From the NCBI RefSeq assembly GCF_030445035.2, contig NC_080680.1:120306228-120370227 (forward strand): a stretch of DNA of 64,000 nucleotides. Direction: 5' to 3'. Of this stretch, positions 45,080 to 57,874 are shown piece by piece. Source of the DNA: Dasypus novemcinctus. Its lineage: Eukaryota; Chordata; Mammalia; Cingulata; Dasypodidae. Position 1 is the stretch's first letter, and the number at the start of each line of letters is the position of its first letter. Below the pieces are notes generated by a model. The model did no database searches and had not been told where the DNA came from. It worked only from the letters and a program-made list of their open reading frames with translations. The translations under genes and the position numbers were made by a program.

Positions 45080-47091
45080 GTTAGACATGGCAATGACAAG
45101 AGGTCTTGGAACTACTTTAAACTAAAAAGGGCCATTGCTACATTCCCTTGTGTACAAAAAGCTCTGCCTTTAAAATGGAAACAGGAATCTCCTGTTTGGA
45201 TAGAGCAATGACCTTAACAAAAGAGAAATTAGAAACTTTGCAAACAATCATTACAGAGCAACTAACTGAAGGACATATTGAATCCTCAACAAGTCCTTGG
45301 AATTCACCAGTGTTTGTCATAAAAAAGAAGTCAGGTAAATGGAGAATGTGAACTGATCTTCGTGGAATAAATAAAGTAATGGAGCCTATGGGTCCTTTGC
45401 AACCTGGACTGCCTTCTCCTAATATGATTCCAAAAAATTGGAAACTCAAAGTAATAGATTTAAAAGATTGTTTTTTGTGTGTGTGTGTTTTTTTTTTACA
45501 ATTTCTTTACAAGACCAGGATAAAGAAAAATTTGCTTTTACTGTGCCAAATATAAATCATATGCAGCCTACTGCAAGGTATCAGTGGACTGTATTACCAC
45601 AGGGAATGATGAATAGTCCTACTTTATGTCGACATTCTGTAAATCAACCTTTGCAATGAGTTTGAGAACAATTTCCTTTACGATATATAGTTCACTATAT
45701 GGATGATATTTTATTTGCTGCAGAGTCAAATAAACTTTTACAGCAAATATTTGAATAAGCTGTGCTACAGTTATCTGAATATGGTTCTGTATTGCTCCAG
45801 ATAAAGTACAAGATACATATCCTATGAATTATTTAGGATATAAATTACAAGAAACCACTATTACCCCAGCAAAAATATCTATAAGAAGAGATCATTTGCA
45901 GACTTTAAATGATTTTCAAAAATTATTAGGGGATATTAATTAGTTATGTCCTACTATTGGCATTCCTAATTATCAATTACAAAATTTGTTTCATATTTTA
46001 GAAGGAAACTCAGATCTTAATAGCCCTAGGATGTTAACTGCTTTAGCAGAACAAGAATTGCAATTAGTGGATCAACAGATATCTTAAGCTTTTACTCAAA
46101 GAATTGATCTCCAGTTGCCTATGCAACTGCTTATTTCTCCTACCAAGTATTCTCCTACTGGATTTGTTGCAGAATTTGAGAGAGGTTCAATTATTTGCGT
46201 ATAGAGAGGCCAAGACTCAGGAATGATTTTGAGAAGGAAAAATGGTTTACTGACGGTCAGTGGGACTTGGGAGCTTTCTGTTTGAATCCCGAGCCCCAAA
46301 CAAGATTTTCAAATTTCTTTTATACAGAGAGGAAAGGCCAAATGGTCCCTTTGTTTCAGTTCTCAATAGGCTTGAATTAGCATATATATCTTCCACATCT
46401 TAGGTAAGCTTTTAGCATGGACTCCAGACATTCTAGATAAGCTTTTAGCATATTTGGTTTGCATTTCCCCTAAATACTTAAAGTTTATAGACCTTGCATT
46501 GTTAAACTGTTTCCTGGGACTGGAGTCCTTGCCATTGTCACTAAGGGCAGGACTGTAGCCTCTTACCGTTCCACACCCACAAGTCAAACAGCTTACGTCA
46601 TCTCTGAAGAGACAAAGAGCCTCCCACCCATAGCCCACATCAGATTTATATATCAAACAGATTTAATTATTGAATGTCTCTATCTTTGAAATAAAGAAAC
46701 TAAAAAATTGTTAACTTATATAGAAAAAATTATGGATTTGATATTCAAAGGAAGAATGCATGTAAAGCAATTGTGTGCAAAAGATCCTGATATTCTTATA
46801 CTACCATTAACAAAAAAGGAGATAAATCATTTATTAGAAAATAGCATGTGTATGCAAATAGTCCTTGCTGACTTCCTGGGACAAACTGATAATCATTTCC
46901 CACAAAATAAACTTGTACAATTCTTCAAAATGACACCTTTTGTATGCAATTTCAAGTAATTTCTGACATCCCTATTGATGGCCCTAATTATTTTACAGAC
47001 GGTAATGGAAAAGGAAAAGCAGGTTATCATGGACCTACCACTAAAATCTTACAAGAAACTTATTCTAGTCCCCAACAAACTGAGCAGTAAC
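45080..47091 (+). pseudogene. pol: ERV pol: reverse transcriptase and RNase H, interrupted
   Basis: RT features are [17 protein letters not shown] with a TGA next, LPQGMMNSP, and YMDDILFAA (about 45697-45722) at the active site. RNase H shows YFTDGNGKGKAG (about 46991-47025), with the DG of its first catalytic motif. Stops occur at several places, a T-rich stretch near 45490 breaks the frame, and about 46200-46690 is foreign sequence. Confidence 0.85.
46200..46690. repeat. Insert of unknown type in ERV pol
   Basis: About 490 bp that does not read as pol separates RT from RNase H. Flanks CAATTATTTG and TAATTATTGA hint at a short duplication (AATTATT). Length and context suggest a solo LTR, but I see no matching copy elsewhere in the window. 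Confidence 0.4.
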
Positions 47092-47688
47092 TGTTGGAGA
47101 AAATATGGCGCTTACTGGGACATGGTGACTGATTGACCATAAGCAAAGAATTTATTGAGAAGCTCTCCCAATGGAGGGGGACTGAAGAACAGACTTCAGT
47201 CCACTCCTGAAAAGGGGGAATTTGAATTTATACAGTACATTCTTAGGTGGGGGAATGATAGTTAGTGAGAGGGGGTTGAGGGTCCGAGTGAGATGCAGGG
47301 ACCAATAGGAAGCTTTGGTGGTGAGAAAATTTTCCTGATAATAATTAGGGGGTTTATGTTCTCTTGGAGTGCTGCAGGAGCAAATGTTTCTTTTGATCTG
47401 TGGGGCTTTAAAGGGTTTCTTCCTTTCCTCCAATATGCAAATATGAAGGTTTCCCTTTCCCTCTGATATGCAGGTAGAGGTAGTAAAGCTCTCCATCTCC
47501 CTCTGATATGCAGACAGTGAAGATCTCTATCTCCCTTTACTCCTGTCTCTACGGGGTTCCTTTGCTTAACCTGTGGGAAAGTGCCTGTGCTGTCAGACAG
47601 GAGGGGCGGGGGATGGGGTTTACCTTTTTCCCAATGCATGTCAGGGGAAACTGAGGTACAGCTTGTTAACTATTGCAAACCTTTAACA
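47092..47688 (-). mobile_element. Solo LTR, same family as the 62656 LTR, with TSD GTAAC
   Basis: On the minus strand it reads TGTTAAAGGTTTGCAATAGT to ATTTTCTCCAACA, matching 62656-63183. It is flanked by a perfect 5-bp GTAAC at 47087-47091 and 47689-47693. It splits the ERV RNase H from integrase. Confidence 0.9.
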
Positions 47689-47693
47689 GTAAC

Positions 47694-48690
47694 TCAACCT
47701 ATTAATGTCATAACTGATTCAGGATTTGTCTGTTTTTCTGTACAAAAGGTTCTTGATGCTAATATATATGGAACGGAACCTATTGATGTATTATTATTGT
47801 CCTTACAAAAGGTTCTTCAAAAACGTCAACAAAAATTATATATTATACACATTTGAGCTCATACCAATTTACCTGGACCTTCGGTCCATGGAAATCAAAC
47901 CACAGACCAGTTCATTGCTTCTGTTACTTTCTTATCTCCTTCCACTTTTCATTGTCTCATGCATATAAATGCAGAAGGTCTGAGACATTATTTTCTTTCA
48001 CTTACTGTACAGCAATGCAAGTCTATAATTCAACAGTGTCCCTCTTCCTCCACTTCTTCTCATATATCTTTACCAATGGAATAAATATACAGGGACAGTA
48101 TAGTGGACAAATATGGCAAATGGATGTCACTCATTCAGCCTTTCATCATTTTTCTTATGTACATGTTACCATGAATACTTACAGTGGTTTTACATGGGCT
48201 TCAGCATTGTCTGGTGAAAATGTTTCACATATCATACAGCATTGTATGTTCTGTTTTAATATCATGGGCATTCCTACTCAAATTAAAACTGACAATGCGC
48301 CGTCTTATATGGCTGTTAAATTTCAGAAATTTTGTACATATTGGGGTATCTCTTTGGTACATGGTATTTCATATAATCCTCAAGGGCAAGCTATAGATGA
48401 ATGGAAAAATACAACCTTAAAGGCGTATCTTGCTAAATATAAAATAAAAGGGGGAGATGAGGAAGAGGAATTGTTTAATGCAAATCAACTGCAACAACCA
48501 AAAACTGTCTTATTAAGGGTTTTGCTTACTTTGAATTTATTAAATCGTGACGAACAGGATAAATTAATGGCTGCTGAACATTTCTGGTATAACCAATACA
48601 AGAAGGAACCATTATTACAGCCTATTTTTTATTTGGATATTCATGTTAACCACTGGTGCCAGGGACAAATAAAGGTTTGGAGTCGTGGGT
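47694..48690 (+). pseudogene. pol: ERV integrase
   Basis: Integrase inserts viral DNA. The core acidic residues are visible: D in QMDVTHSAF (about 48123), D in KTDNAPSY (about 48289), and E in QAIDEWKN (about 48396). A GQIKVWSRGYALVITENGT C-terminal block follows. In the N-terminal zinc domain FHCLMHINAEGLRH is present but the final CxxC is incomplete. From 47853 the frame is open without a stop into env and ends inside the L1 at 49034. Confidence 0.88.
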
Positions 48691-48989
48691 ATGCTCTTGT
48701 CATTACAGAAAATGGAACTGAAGAATGGATTCCTGTCATTGCATATGTTATTGGGATTAGTTGTGTGAGTAATGCCATGAATTATACTTATTGGGTTTAT
48801 ATTCCCAATCTGCTTTTATTGCAAATGGTAGCATGGGAGGATTCTCTTCTTCCTGTTTTTATTAACAATACTGGTTATTTCCCTGGTCCATATGATGATT
48901 GGCTGCATTTGCAGCCTACGGAGGAAGGTTTATTCTATAATATGTCCTCACCTGTGCTCCAGCGTCCTCTTTGTCTCAGTGCTTCTTTA
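48691..48989 (+). pseudogene. env: ERV env surface subunit, 5' part
   Basis: In frame with integrase, the sequence VAWEDSLLPVFINNTGYFPG and LQPTEEGLFYNMS resembles the start of a betaretroviral surface subunit (two sequons, NNT and NMS). No signal peptide or own start codon is apparent. The L1 insertion cuts it. Confidence 0.7.
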
Positions 48990-51828
48990 TTTTTTTTTTT
49001 TTTTAAATTTTTTTATTTTTTATTGACTTTGTAATAATATTACATTAAAAATATATATGTGAGGTCCCATTCAACCCCACCCCCCCACCCTCCCTCTCCC
49101 CCCCCCCAACAACACTCGTTCCCATCATCATGACACATCCATTGGATTTGGTAAGTACATCTTTGGGCACCTCTGCACCTCATATACATTGGTTCACATC
49201 ATGGCCCATACTCTCCTCTATTCCATCATGTAGGCCCTGTGAGGATTTACAATGTCCGGTGATTACCTCTGAAGCACCATCCAGGGCAGCTCCATGTCCC
49301 GAAGACACCTCCACCTCTCATCTCTTCCTGCCTTTCCCCATACCCTTTGTCCATTATGTCCACTTTTCCCAATCCAATGCCACCTCTTCTATGTGGACAC
49401 TGGATTGGTTGTGTCCATTGCACCTTTATGTCAAGAGGAGGCTCAGATTCCACCTGGATGCTGGATGCAATCCTCCCATTTTCAGTTGTAATCACTCTAG
49501 GCTCCATGGTGTGGTGGTTGTCCTTCTTCACCTCCATCTTAGCTGAGTGTGGTAAGTCCAATAAATCAGATTGTAGGTGCTGGAGTCTGTTGAGGCTCAG
49601 GATCTGGCTATCACATTGTCAGTCCAGAGATTCAAATCCCCTAAATATATCTTAAACCCCAACATTAACTGCACCTCCAGCACATTAGCATGAAAGTCTT
49701 ATGAAGGGAGATCCCATCTGAGTCCAGATTCATCACACATAAACACCATTTCCAAAGAGGGGCCATCTGCCCTGGTAGTTAACCCCATCGGCCATGACCA
49801 TAACTCCCATGGGTCTCTTTAGCCCTCAAAGGAACCAATATCTGGGGGTTGTATCTGCTTTATCTGTCTCTCTGACTCTGCTCAGTTGTGCATGAGGGCA
49901 AACCTTCTGCCAGCCTCCAGACTCTTTTTTAGAAACTCGTAGCCATATAAACTCATTTCTCCTTTCCATTTCCCCCTTACTTTAGGTCAAACAGCATTTT
50001 AAAGTCATGGTATTTTATGTAGACATGGATATTCTGCTGATCCGCATTGAACCTTCCGTATAAGGTCATTTTCCAGTTGCATCATCAGTTGGTAGTTGAT
50101 AGTGGTCCCTCGTTGCCAGGGAGGCTCATCCCCGGGTGTCATGTCCCACGCTGGGGGGAAGGCATTGCATTTACATGCTGAGTTTGGCTTCGAGACTGGC
50201 CACATTTGAGTAACATGAAGGCTGACAGAAGGAAATTCCCAGGCACAAAGTTGCTCTAGGCCTTGTTATTATTTTGGGTTTATCAGCTCACAAGCATAGT
50301 CATTAGTATCAGGGGCTCACTGTTGAACCCTCACTCCCTCCCGGTCCCCACCACTGTACCTGGGAGACTGTCGCTGCTCCCCTAGGGACCACGACAGAGC
50401 ACCACTGGCCAGGAACCCAGTACCCCCCCTACTGTGGTTTTTAATTGTTGCCACTATGAGTATATCCAAACATTACCATGCACCCTGGACATATGTTCTG
50501 TACAGCTCCCTGTCAGTCATATATCATCTGTCATTGGTATCCCATACCAGTATCCCTCCATTGCCATTGTTGAAACACTCTGTGATCCAGAACTCCCCGA
50601 AATTTGAAGCCCAATATAATGTCATGGTCCCTTACTAGGGAATGGCATATAGCGATGAGTTTAAAGGATAGATAAAGAACTTGGATAAAGTTAGATAAAG
50701 AACTTAGATAGAGAATGTTGACTTGAAAAAATTCCACATCCTATTTTTTTCTTTTTTTTTTTCTTTTTTTTTTTTCCCCCCCCCCCCTAATTATTCAGCT
50801 TTTCTTCACAGGAGTCCTAGACCACAGCAATGTATATATATAATATACAGCACTCCCACACATCCACCAGAAAACCTTTTCCCTTCCACAGTGATACTCT
50901 TACGCCCTATTCATATCATATTTACTTAAAGTGATGTACAGAGTCTGAGACATTAGCTTTCTAACAAGGTGACATCTGTGTTTACATTATGGTGCATACT
51001 TTAGTAGGATACACAGTTCTTTACATTTTTAGTTATCCTATGTTTTACATTATGGTTTACATTATCAGTCTGTCATCTCCTATATGTTATGGTGTAATAT
51101 TACATGTTTTATATCCATCCTTGTGTACTCTCAAGAAACTCCTCTCTTACCCCCCATTTACTTTGGTTCCACACATTTAACGTCCATTTTCCCTTCACCT
51201 TGGTGCCCTCAGTGATAGCCAACCTCCGTTTCCTGAGGAGCCACTTCCAGAGATAGATGGAATAGTGTTCAGGGCCTAACTTGCTCAACTGCCCCAATGC
51301 CCTGGGAGCCACCCTTTCTCTCGAGGGATACAGTTCCCTCTATTGGATGGCATTAGTCCTCCCCAGGATGTGGGTCCACCCCCACTCTCACTACTTGGGT
51401 TTCTACCCCATGGTGTCACCCACTCTGGCAGAATGAGCATTTAGACATTCCCCAGGAGCCCGTCCTGCATCAGACCCTCCCCTCCGAGCATTCTAACAGG
51501 TAACCCTCTTTATTATATTTTGATATGATTTTCTCGGCATTTACTCTCCACCAACACCTGACCCTCTCCTGGTTCGTATGCTACCCCTCCCTCCCCCCAC
51601 TTTTGGGCAACGTTACCCACCCGTCCCTCCCCAGCCACCCTCAAACCCGCAAAGCCCCAAGCAAAGGCAACCCCTTGCCCCCCTTTTATCTCTTCTTTGT
51701 GTTCATACTTACCACCATCTCGTCTTAAATTCCACCCCTGCAGACATCGGCTCATATCCTTCCTCCACCCTCCGATTTCCTGCAAGCCTATCGTTCAGTC
51801 TCTTGCTATCTAGGGCAGCTTGTTTATT
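48990..51828 (-). other. L1 3' UTR, unusually long
   Basis: 2.84 kb of non-coding sequence lies between the ORF2 stop and the tail. It contains a G run followed by A-rich sequence (plus-strand T/C runs at about 50742-50790) and, near the end, a G-rich tract (plus-strand C-rich 49076-49109). The same 3' UTR is recognisable in the older copies at 17555-19443, 21661-22194 and 31080-32785. Confidence 0.9.
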
Positions 51829-54800
51829 TCATATCATTGAGGTCATGTAGTATTTGTCCTTCAATGTCTGGGTTGCTTCACTCAACATAAGGTTCTCAAG
51901 ATTCATCCATGTTATCACATGTGTTTGTAGTGTGTTTGTTCTTACAGCCGAGTAGTATTCCATTGTGTGTATATACCACATTTTATTGATCCACTCGTCT
52001 GTTGATGGGCATTTGGGTTGATTCCAACTTTTGGCAATAGTGAACAATGCTGCTATGAACATTGGTGTACATATATTGGTTTGTGTTCTTGTTTTCAGTT
52101 CTGCTGGGTATATTCCCAGCAGTGGTATTGCTGGGTCATATGGCAAATCTATGGCTAGTTTTTTGAGAAACCGCCATACTGTTCTCCAGAATGGTTGGAT
52201 CCTTCTGCATTCCCACCAGCAGTGGATGAGTGTTCCCCTTCCTTCACATCCTCTCCAGCACTTGTATTCTTCTGTTTTTTTCATAGCTGCCAATCTTATG
52301 GGTGTAAGATGGTATCTCATTGTGGTTTTGATTTGCATTTCCCTGATAGCTAGAGATTTGGAACATTTTTTCATGTGCTTTCTTGCCATTTGTATTTCTT
52401 CTTCGGAGAAGTGTCTGTTTAAGTCTTTTTCCCATTTTTTAAATGGATTGTTTATCTTTTTATTTTCAAGATGTAGGAGTTCTTTATATATGCAAGTTAT
52501 AAGTTTCTTATCAGATATATGATTGCCAAATATTTTCTCCCACTGTGTGGGCTCCCTTTTTACTTTCTTGACAAACTCCTTTGAGGTGCAGAAGGCTTTA
52601 ATTTTGAGGAAGTCCCATTTATCTATTAGTTCTTTTGCTGCTCGTGCTTTTGGTGAGATATTCATAAATCCATTACCTATTACAAGGTCCTGTAGATGTT
52701 TCCCTACACTGCTTTCTAAGGTTTTTATGGTCTTGGCTCTTATATTTAGGTCTTTGATCCATCCTGAGTTGATCTTTGTATAAGGTGTGAGATGGTAATC
52801 CTCTTTCATTCTTCTACATATGGCTATCCAGTTCTCCAGACACCATTTGTTGAATAGGCCACTCTCTCCCAGTTGAGAGGGTTTGGTGGCTTTATCGAAT
52901 ATTATGTGGTTGTATATGTGAGGTTCTATATCAGAGCTTTCAATTCGATTCCATTGGTCTATATGTCTCTCCTTATGCCAATACCATGCTGTTTTCACCA
53001 CCGTAGCTTTATAGTATGTTTTGAAGTCAGGTAGTGTGATTCCTCCAATTTAGTTTTTCTTTTTCAGTATGTCTTTGGCTATTCGGGGTCTCTTTCCTTT
53101 CCAAATAAATTTCATAGTTAGTTTTTCTAGTTCCTTAAAGAAGGCTGCATTGATTTTTATTGGGATTGCATTGAATGTGTAGATCAATTTTGGTAGGATA
53201 GACATCTTAATAATGTTCAGTCTTCCTATCCATGAACAAGGAATAGTCTTCCATTTATTTAGGTCTTCTTTGATTTCCTTGAACAATCTTGTATAGTTCT
53301 CAGTGTATAAGTTCTTTACCTCTTTAGTTAAATTTATTCCTAAGTATTTGATTTTTTTATTTACTATTGTGAATGGTATTTGTTTCTTGATTTCCTCCTG
53401 ATCTTGCTCATTATTGGTGTACAGAAATGCTACTGATTTTTGCGCATTGATCTTATAACCTGCGACTTTACTAAACTCATTTATGAGTTCTAGAATCTTC
53501 GTTGTAGATCTCTCAGGGTTTTCTATGTATAGGATCATGTCATCTGCAAATAATGAAATTTTGACTTCTTCCTTTCCAATTTGAATGCCTTTTATTTCTG
53601 GTTCTTGCCTCAGTGCTCGAGCAAGTACTTCTAAGACAATGTTAAATAGGAGCGGAGACAGTGGGCATCCTTGTCTTGTTCCTGAGTTTAGAGGGAAGGA
53701 GTCTAGGATTTCTCCATTGTAAACAATATTGGCTTTAGGTTTTTCATATATACTCTTTATCATGTTCAAAAAATTTCCTTGTATTCCAATCATTTGGAGT
53801 GTTTTTATCAAGAAAGGGTGCTGTATTTTGTCAAATGCTTTTTCTGCATCAATAGATATAATCATGTGATTTTTTTCCTTCAATCTGTTTATATGGTGTA
53901 TTACGTTGATTGATTTTCTTATGTTGAACCATCCTTGCATACCTGGGATGAATCCCACTTGGTCGTGGTGTATAATTCGTTTAATGTGTTGTTGAATACG
54001 ATTAGCAAGTATTTTGTTAAGTATTTTTGCGTCTAGGTTCATTAGAGAAATTGGTCTGTAATTTTCCTTTCTTGTGATGTCTTTGTTTGGCTTTGGTACT
54101 AGGGTAATGTTGGCATCATAGAAGGAGTTGGGTAATGTTCTTTCTGTTTCGATGGTTTGGAATAGTTTCAGCAGGATTGGTGTCAGTTCTTTCCGGAATG
54201 TTTTATAGAATTCACCTGTGAAGCCATCTGGCTCTGGGCTCTTCTTAGTTGGGAGATTTTTAATAACTGATTCTATCTCTCTGCTTGTGATTGGTTTGTT
54301 AAGATCATCAATTTCTTCTTTTGTCAATATGGGCTGTTTATGTGTTTCTAGGAATTTGTCCATTTCCTCTAGATTGTCGTTTTTGTTGGAATATAGTTTT
54401 TCAAAATATCCTCTTATGATAGTCTTTATTTCTGTGGGGTCAGTGGTGATATCGCCTTTCTCATTTCTTATTTTGTGTATTTGCATCTTCTCTCTTTTTT
54501 TCTTTGTTAGTGTTGCTAAAGGTTTGTCAATTTTGTTAATCTTCTCAAAAAACCAGCTCTTGGTCTTGTTTATCTGTTCAAGTGCTTTCTTATTTTCTAT
54601 TTCATTTAGTTCTGCTCTTATCTTTGTTATTTCCTTCCTTCTTCTTCCTGTTGGGTTACTTTGTTGTTGTTTTTCTAATTCCTTCAAATGTGCAGTTAGT
54701 TCTTCAATTTTTGCTCTTTCTTCTTTTTTGATATATGAATTTATGGCTATAAACTTCCCTCTCAGTACTGCTTTTGCTGCATCCCATAAATTTTGGTATG

Positions 54801-55647
54801 TTGTGTTATCATTATCATTTGTTTCAAGGTAGTCATTGATTTCTTTTGAGATTTCCTCTTTGACCCACTGTTTTTCTAAGAGTGTGTTGTTTAATTTCCA
54901 AATCGTGGTGTGAAATCTGGGCTTCTTTCCCTTGCAAATCTCCAGCTTGACTCCACTGTGGTCAGAGATAATGTTTTGTATGATTTCAATCTTTCTGAAT
55001 TCGTTCAGCCTTTCTTTGTGGCCTAGCATATGATCTATCTTGGAGAATGATCCATGTGCACTTGAGAAAAATGTATATCCTGCTGTGTTTGGGTGTAGCG
55101 ATCTATATATGTCTATTAGATCGAGCTCCTCTAATATACTATTCAGATGTTTTGTTTCTTTGGTGATTCTCTTTTGAGATGTTCTGTCCAGAGTTGATAG
55201 TGGTGTATTAAAATCCCCCACTATAATTGTAGATGTATCTATTCTTTCACTTAGTTTTTCCAGCGTTTGCCTGACGTATTTAGAGGCACCCTTGTTAGGG
55301 GCATAGATATTTATGATTGTTCGATCTTCTTGACAGATTTTCCCTTGGACTAAAATGTAGTATCCTTCTTTGTCTCTCACAATTGTTTCACATTTAAAGT
55401 CTATTTTGTCTGATATTAATATAGCTACTCCTGCCTTTTTTTGGTTATTGTTAGCTTGTATGATTGTTTTCCAGCCTTTCACTTTCAATCTCCATGCGTC
55501 TCTGGGTCTAAGATGTGTCTCTTGTAGACAGCATATGGATGGGTCATATTTCCTTATCCAGTGTCCCAGTCTGAATCTTTTGATAGGTGAGTTTAATCCA
55601 TTGACATTCAGTGTTATTACTATCAAGGAATTATTTGTGTTAGCCAT
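51829..55647 (-). pseudogene. ORF2: L1 ORF2 protein, one nonsense codon
   Basis: ORF2p is the endonuclease and reverse transcriptase that performs target-primed reverse transcription. From ATG at 55647 (MANTNNSL) the frame spans 1273 codons. One TAA at 53050-53052 (codon 866) interrupts it, and the frame then continues unchanged to 51829. The endonuclease has [34 protein letters not shown] and SDHSGVK. The reverse transcriptase has FADDMILY (about 53534-53550). The Cys-rich C-terminus has [18 protein letters not shown]. Human ORF2p is 1275 residues, so the only visible lesion is this stop. Confidence 0.95.
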
Positions 55648-55721
55648 ATTTTGATTGGATTTGTGTTTGTCATATTTTGTTTGTATATTTTTTTTTGTCT
55701 TTTTTGTTGTTGTTGTTGGTC

Positions 55722-56690
55722 TTATACTCTCCTCCAACTTTGCCTTTCCTGTTTTTTCCTTTCTTCCTGCAGAACTCCCTTTAGAATTTCTTGAAGGGGA
55801 GGTTTCTTGTTGGTATACTCTTTCAGTTTCTGTTTGTCTGCGAATATTTTGAACTCTCCATCATGTTTGAATGCTAGTTTAGCTGGATAGAGTATTCTTG
55901 GTTGGAAATTTTTTTCCTTTAGTACCTTGACTATATCATACCACTGTCTTCTTGCCTCCATGGTTTCAGAAGAGAAATCAGCACTTAATCTAATTGAGCT
56001 TCCCTTGTATGTGATGGTTTTCTTTTCTCTTGCTGCTTTTAGGATTTTCTCTTTGTCTTGAGCATTGGATAATTTGACAAGTATATGTCTTGGGGTGGGC
56101 CTGTTGGGGTTTATGACTTGTGGAGTGCGCTGTGCTTCTTGGATATGTACATCTGTCTCTTTCAGTAGATTTGGGAAGTTTTCAGCCATTATTTCCTGCA
56201 ACACTCTTTCTGACCCCTTTCCCTTCTCTTCACCTTCTGGAATGCCTATAATACGTATGTTTGAGCGTTTTGCATTGTCATTCAGGTCCCTAAATCCTAA
56301 TTGGATTTTTTCTATCTTCTTATTGACCCCTTCTACTATCTGTTTGATTTCTGATGTACTGTCTTCCACATCACTAATTCTCTGCTCTGTCTCTTCTAGT
56401 CTGCTGATATTTGCTGCAAGTGTATTTTTGATTTCTTGAACTGTGGTGTTCATTCCCATCATATCTGTTATGTTTTTGCGTATGTCTGCAATTTCCCCTC
56501 CAAGTGATGTCTTCATGTTGTTAACCTCTTTCATTACTGCATCAAATTTGTCGGTGATAAATGTTCTGAGATCTTTCATTGCTTGTGCCAAGTTTTGCTC
56601 CCCTTCGTGATTATTGGTTTGTTGATTGGATTCAGCCATGTTTTCCTGATTATTGGTTTGGTTCGTAGATTTTTGTTGCTTCCTGGTCAT
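55722..56690 (-). CDS. ORF1: L1 ORF1 protein, intact
   Basis: This frame encodes 322 residues from ATG at 56690 to TAA. ORF1p is the trimeric RNA-binding nucleic-acid chaperone of L1. A low-complexity Gln/Asn-rich start is followed by a coiled coil (about residues 60-130, heptad-like, [20 protein letters not shown]). The RRM region has [18 protein letters not shown], and the C-terminal domain has [20 protein letters not shown]. Length and order match mammalian ORF1p (human 338). Confidence 0.95.
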   Translation of the reverse strand: MTRKQQKSTNQTNNQENMAESNQQTNNHEGEQNLAQAMKDLRTFITDKFDAVMKEVNNMKTSLGGEIADIRKNITDMMGMNTTVQEIKNTLAANISRLEETEQRISDVEDSTSEIKQIVEGVNKKIEKIQLGFRDLNDNAKRSNIRIIGIPEGEEKGKGSERVLQEIMAENFPNLLKETDVHIQEAQRTPQVINPNRPTPRHILVKLSNAQDKEKILKAAREKKTITYKGSSIRLSADFSSETMEARRQWYDIVKVLKEKNFQPRILYPAKLAFKHDGEFKIFADKQKLKEYTNKKPPLQEILKGVLQEERKKQERQSWRRV

Positions 56691-57648
56691 CTCTTTATTT
56701 TGACGAATTTAATCAGTTCCTTAGCTTCTTTGTCTGCTCTTGGAGGTTAATTAGTTGTTATTTTTGCACAGGTGTTATATCTTCTCTTTGTCACTTTTTT
56801 CTTCTTATTCTAGTTACTTGTTGTTGGTTAAGTTCACTTTAGAGGAAAGTATTAGTGTTGGGGAAAGGCAATTGTGTAAGCAAGGGAAAAGTGTAAAGTT
56901 GTATTGGTGATGTATGTTAATAAAGCAGGAATATGAGATCTGGAAGGATGGAGGTTAGATTCATGTAGATTGTATAGAGTTATAGCTGTAGGTAGAGTAC
57001 CTTTTATGAAGTTGATGACTGAATTTGGGAGGAATATGGTAAGAACTACACTGCTATTGTTTTCATGAGAGAGGGAAAAAGAAAAGAAAGGTAATAGTTT
57101 CAAGAGTGGATAATAGACAGAAAACAGAACAAAGGTATTAGAAATTAAGAGTTAGACACTTTGTGGATCAAAGAACGGGAGGTGGGGGGTGGAATATAGG
57201 AGAGACAGTAGATGATAGTGGATATCAAGATGCAGGGGAAGGGGGATAGTGTAGGTAGCCTAAATCAGTTCACACAGAAATGAGGCAGTGGAGGATGGGA
57301 AAACCCAGCAAATGTGAGGTGTTCCCTGTAGCACCTATTGTATACTTGAATTAAAGTAAAAATAAGTGGAAGATGAGGGACAAGAGGGAAAGAGAAAACC
57401 GAAAAAAAAAAAAAAAAAAAAACAAACAAACCAAGAAGGGAATCCTCCACAGGTAGCTGGGATCTCCGTGTATATTTCACAGACGAATCCTCTCTGTTAC
57501 CTTCCCTCCAAATCGATGTCCAGACACCTCCGGACCAGCAAAAATCCCGAAACAATCCGGTCCCAAAGAGTCTCCAACGCCGCCCAGCCGATTCCCTGCA
57601 GAAGACTCTAACAGGGATGTTCACTCAGCCGCCATCTTGCCCCCTCTC
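56691..57648 (-). promoter_or_regulatory. L1 5' UTR/promoter
   Basis: 958 bp before ORF1. The first bases (minus strand from 57648) include CAAGATGGCGGC, a YY1 site that fixes the transcription start in other mammalian L1s. An A/T homopolymer lies at about 57401-57422. Confidence 0.85.
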
Positions 57649-57663
57649 CTCAGTGCTTCTTTA

Positions 57664-57874
57664 GAACTTTGTGTGAAACCTCAAGCTTGATATGTATATT
57701 TTTTACAGCAGGGCAACTTATCCATCATCTCCTATGTGTCTTTAAATGTGACTCATGGATGTTCTTCCAGTCATTCTTGTGTAGGAATAAAATCTGATCA
57801 CACAAAAGATTGTGTATACTGTACTATATCTGATTGTTTAAGGTTGTGAAGGAGATAGCCAAGAGGCATGGATT
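57664..57874 (+). pseudogene. env: ERV env, continuation after the L1
   Basis: After the second TSD copy the Env reading resumes with Cys-containing, sequon-bearing sequence (VSLNVTHGCSSSHSC). An in-frame stop lies near its start. It is cut by an antisense ERV leader fragment. Confidence 0.6.

Larger units (their letters stand above)
48990..57648 (-). mobile_element. Full-length, nearly intact young L1, with 15-bp TSD
   Basis: The 8659-bp element lies on the minus strand and is flanked by CTCAGTGCTTCTTTA at 48975-48989 and 57649-57663. Parts are: 5' UTR 57648-56691, starting with a GGCAAGATGGCGGC YY1-type motif; intact ORF1; ORF2 with one stop; a 2.84-kb 3' UTR; and an A tail (T run at 48990). 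It inserted in ERV env. Confidence 0.96.

Noticed and set aside
53050-53060. Frameshift between the two long pieces of L1 ORF2
   Set aside because: The distance between the stop and the next piece is a multiple of three, so it is the same frame with one nonsense codon.
54218-54832. 204-residue plus-strand frame inside the L1
   Set aside because: It is the shadow of ORF2 on the opposite strand, with composition as expected from antisense of Lys/Glu-rich coding sequence.
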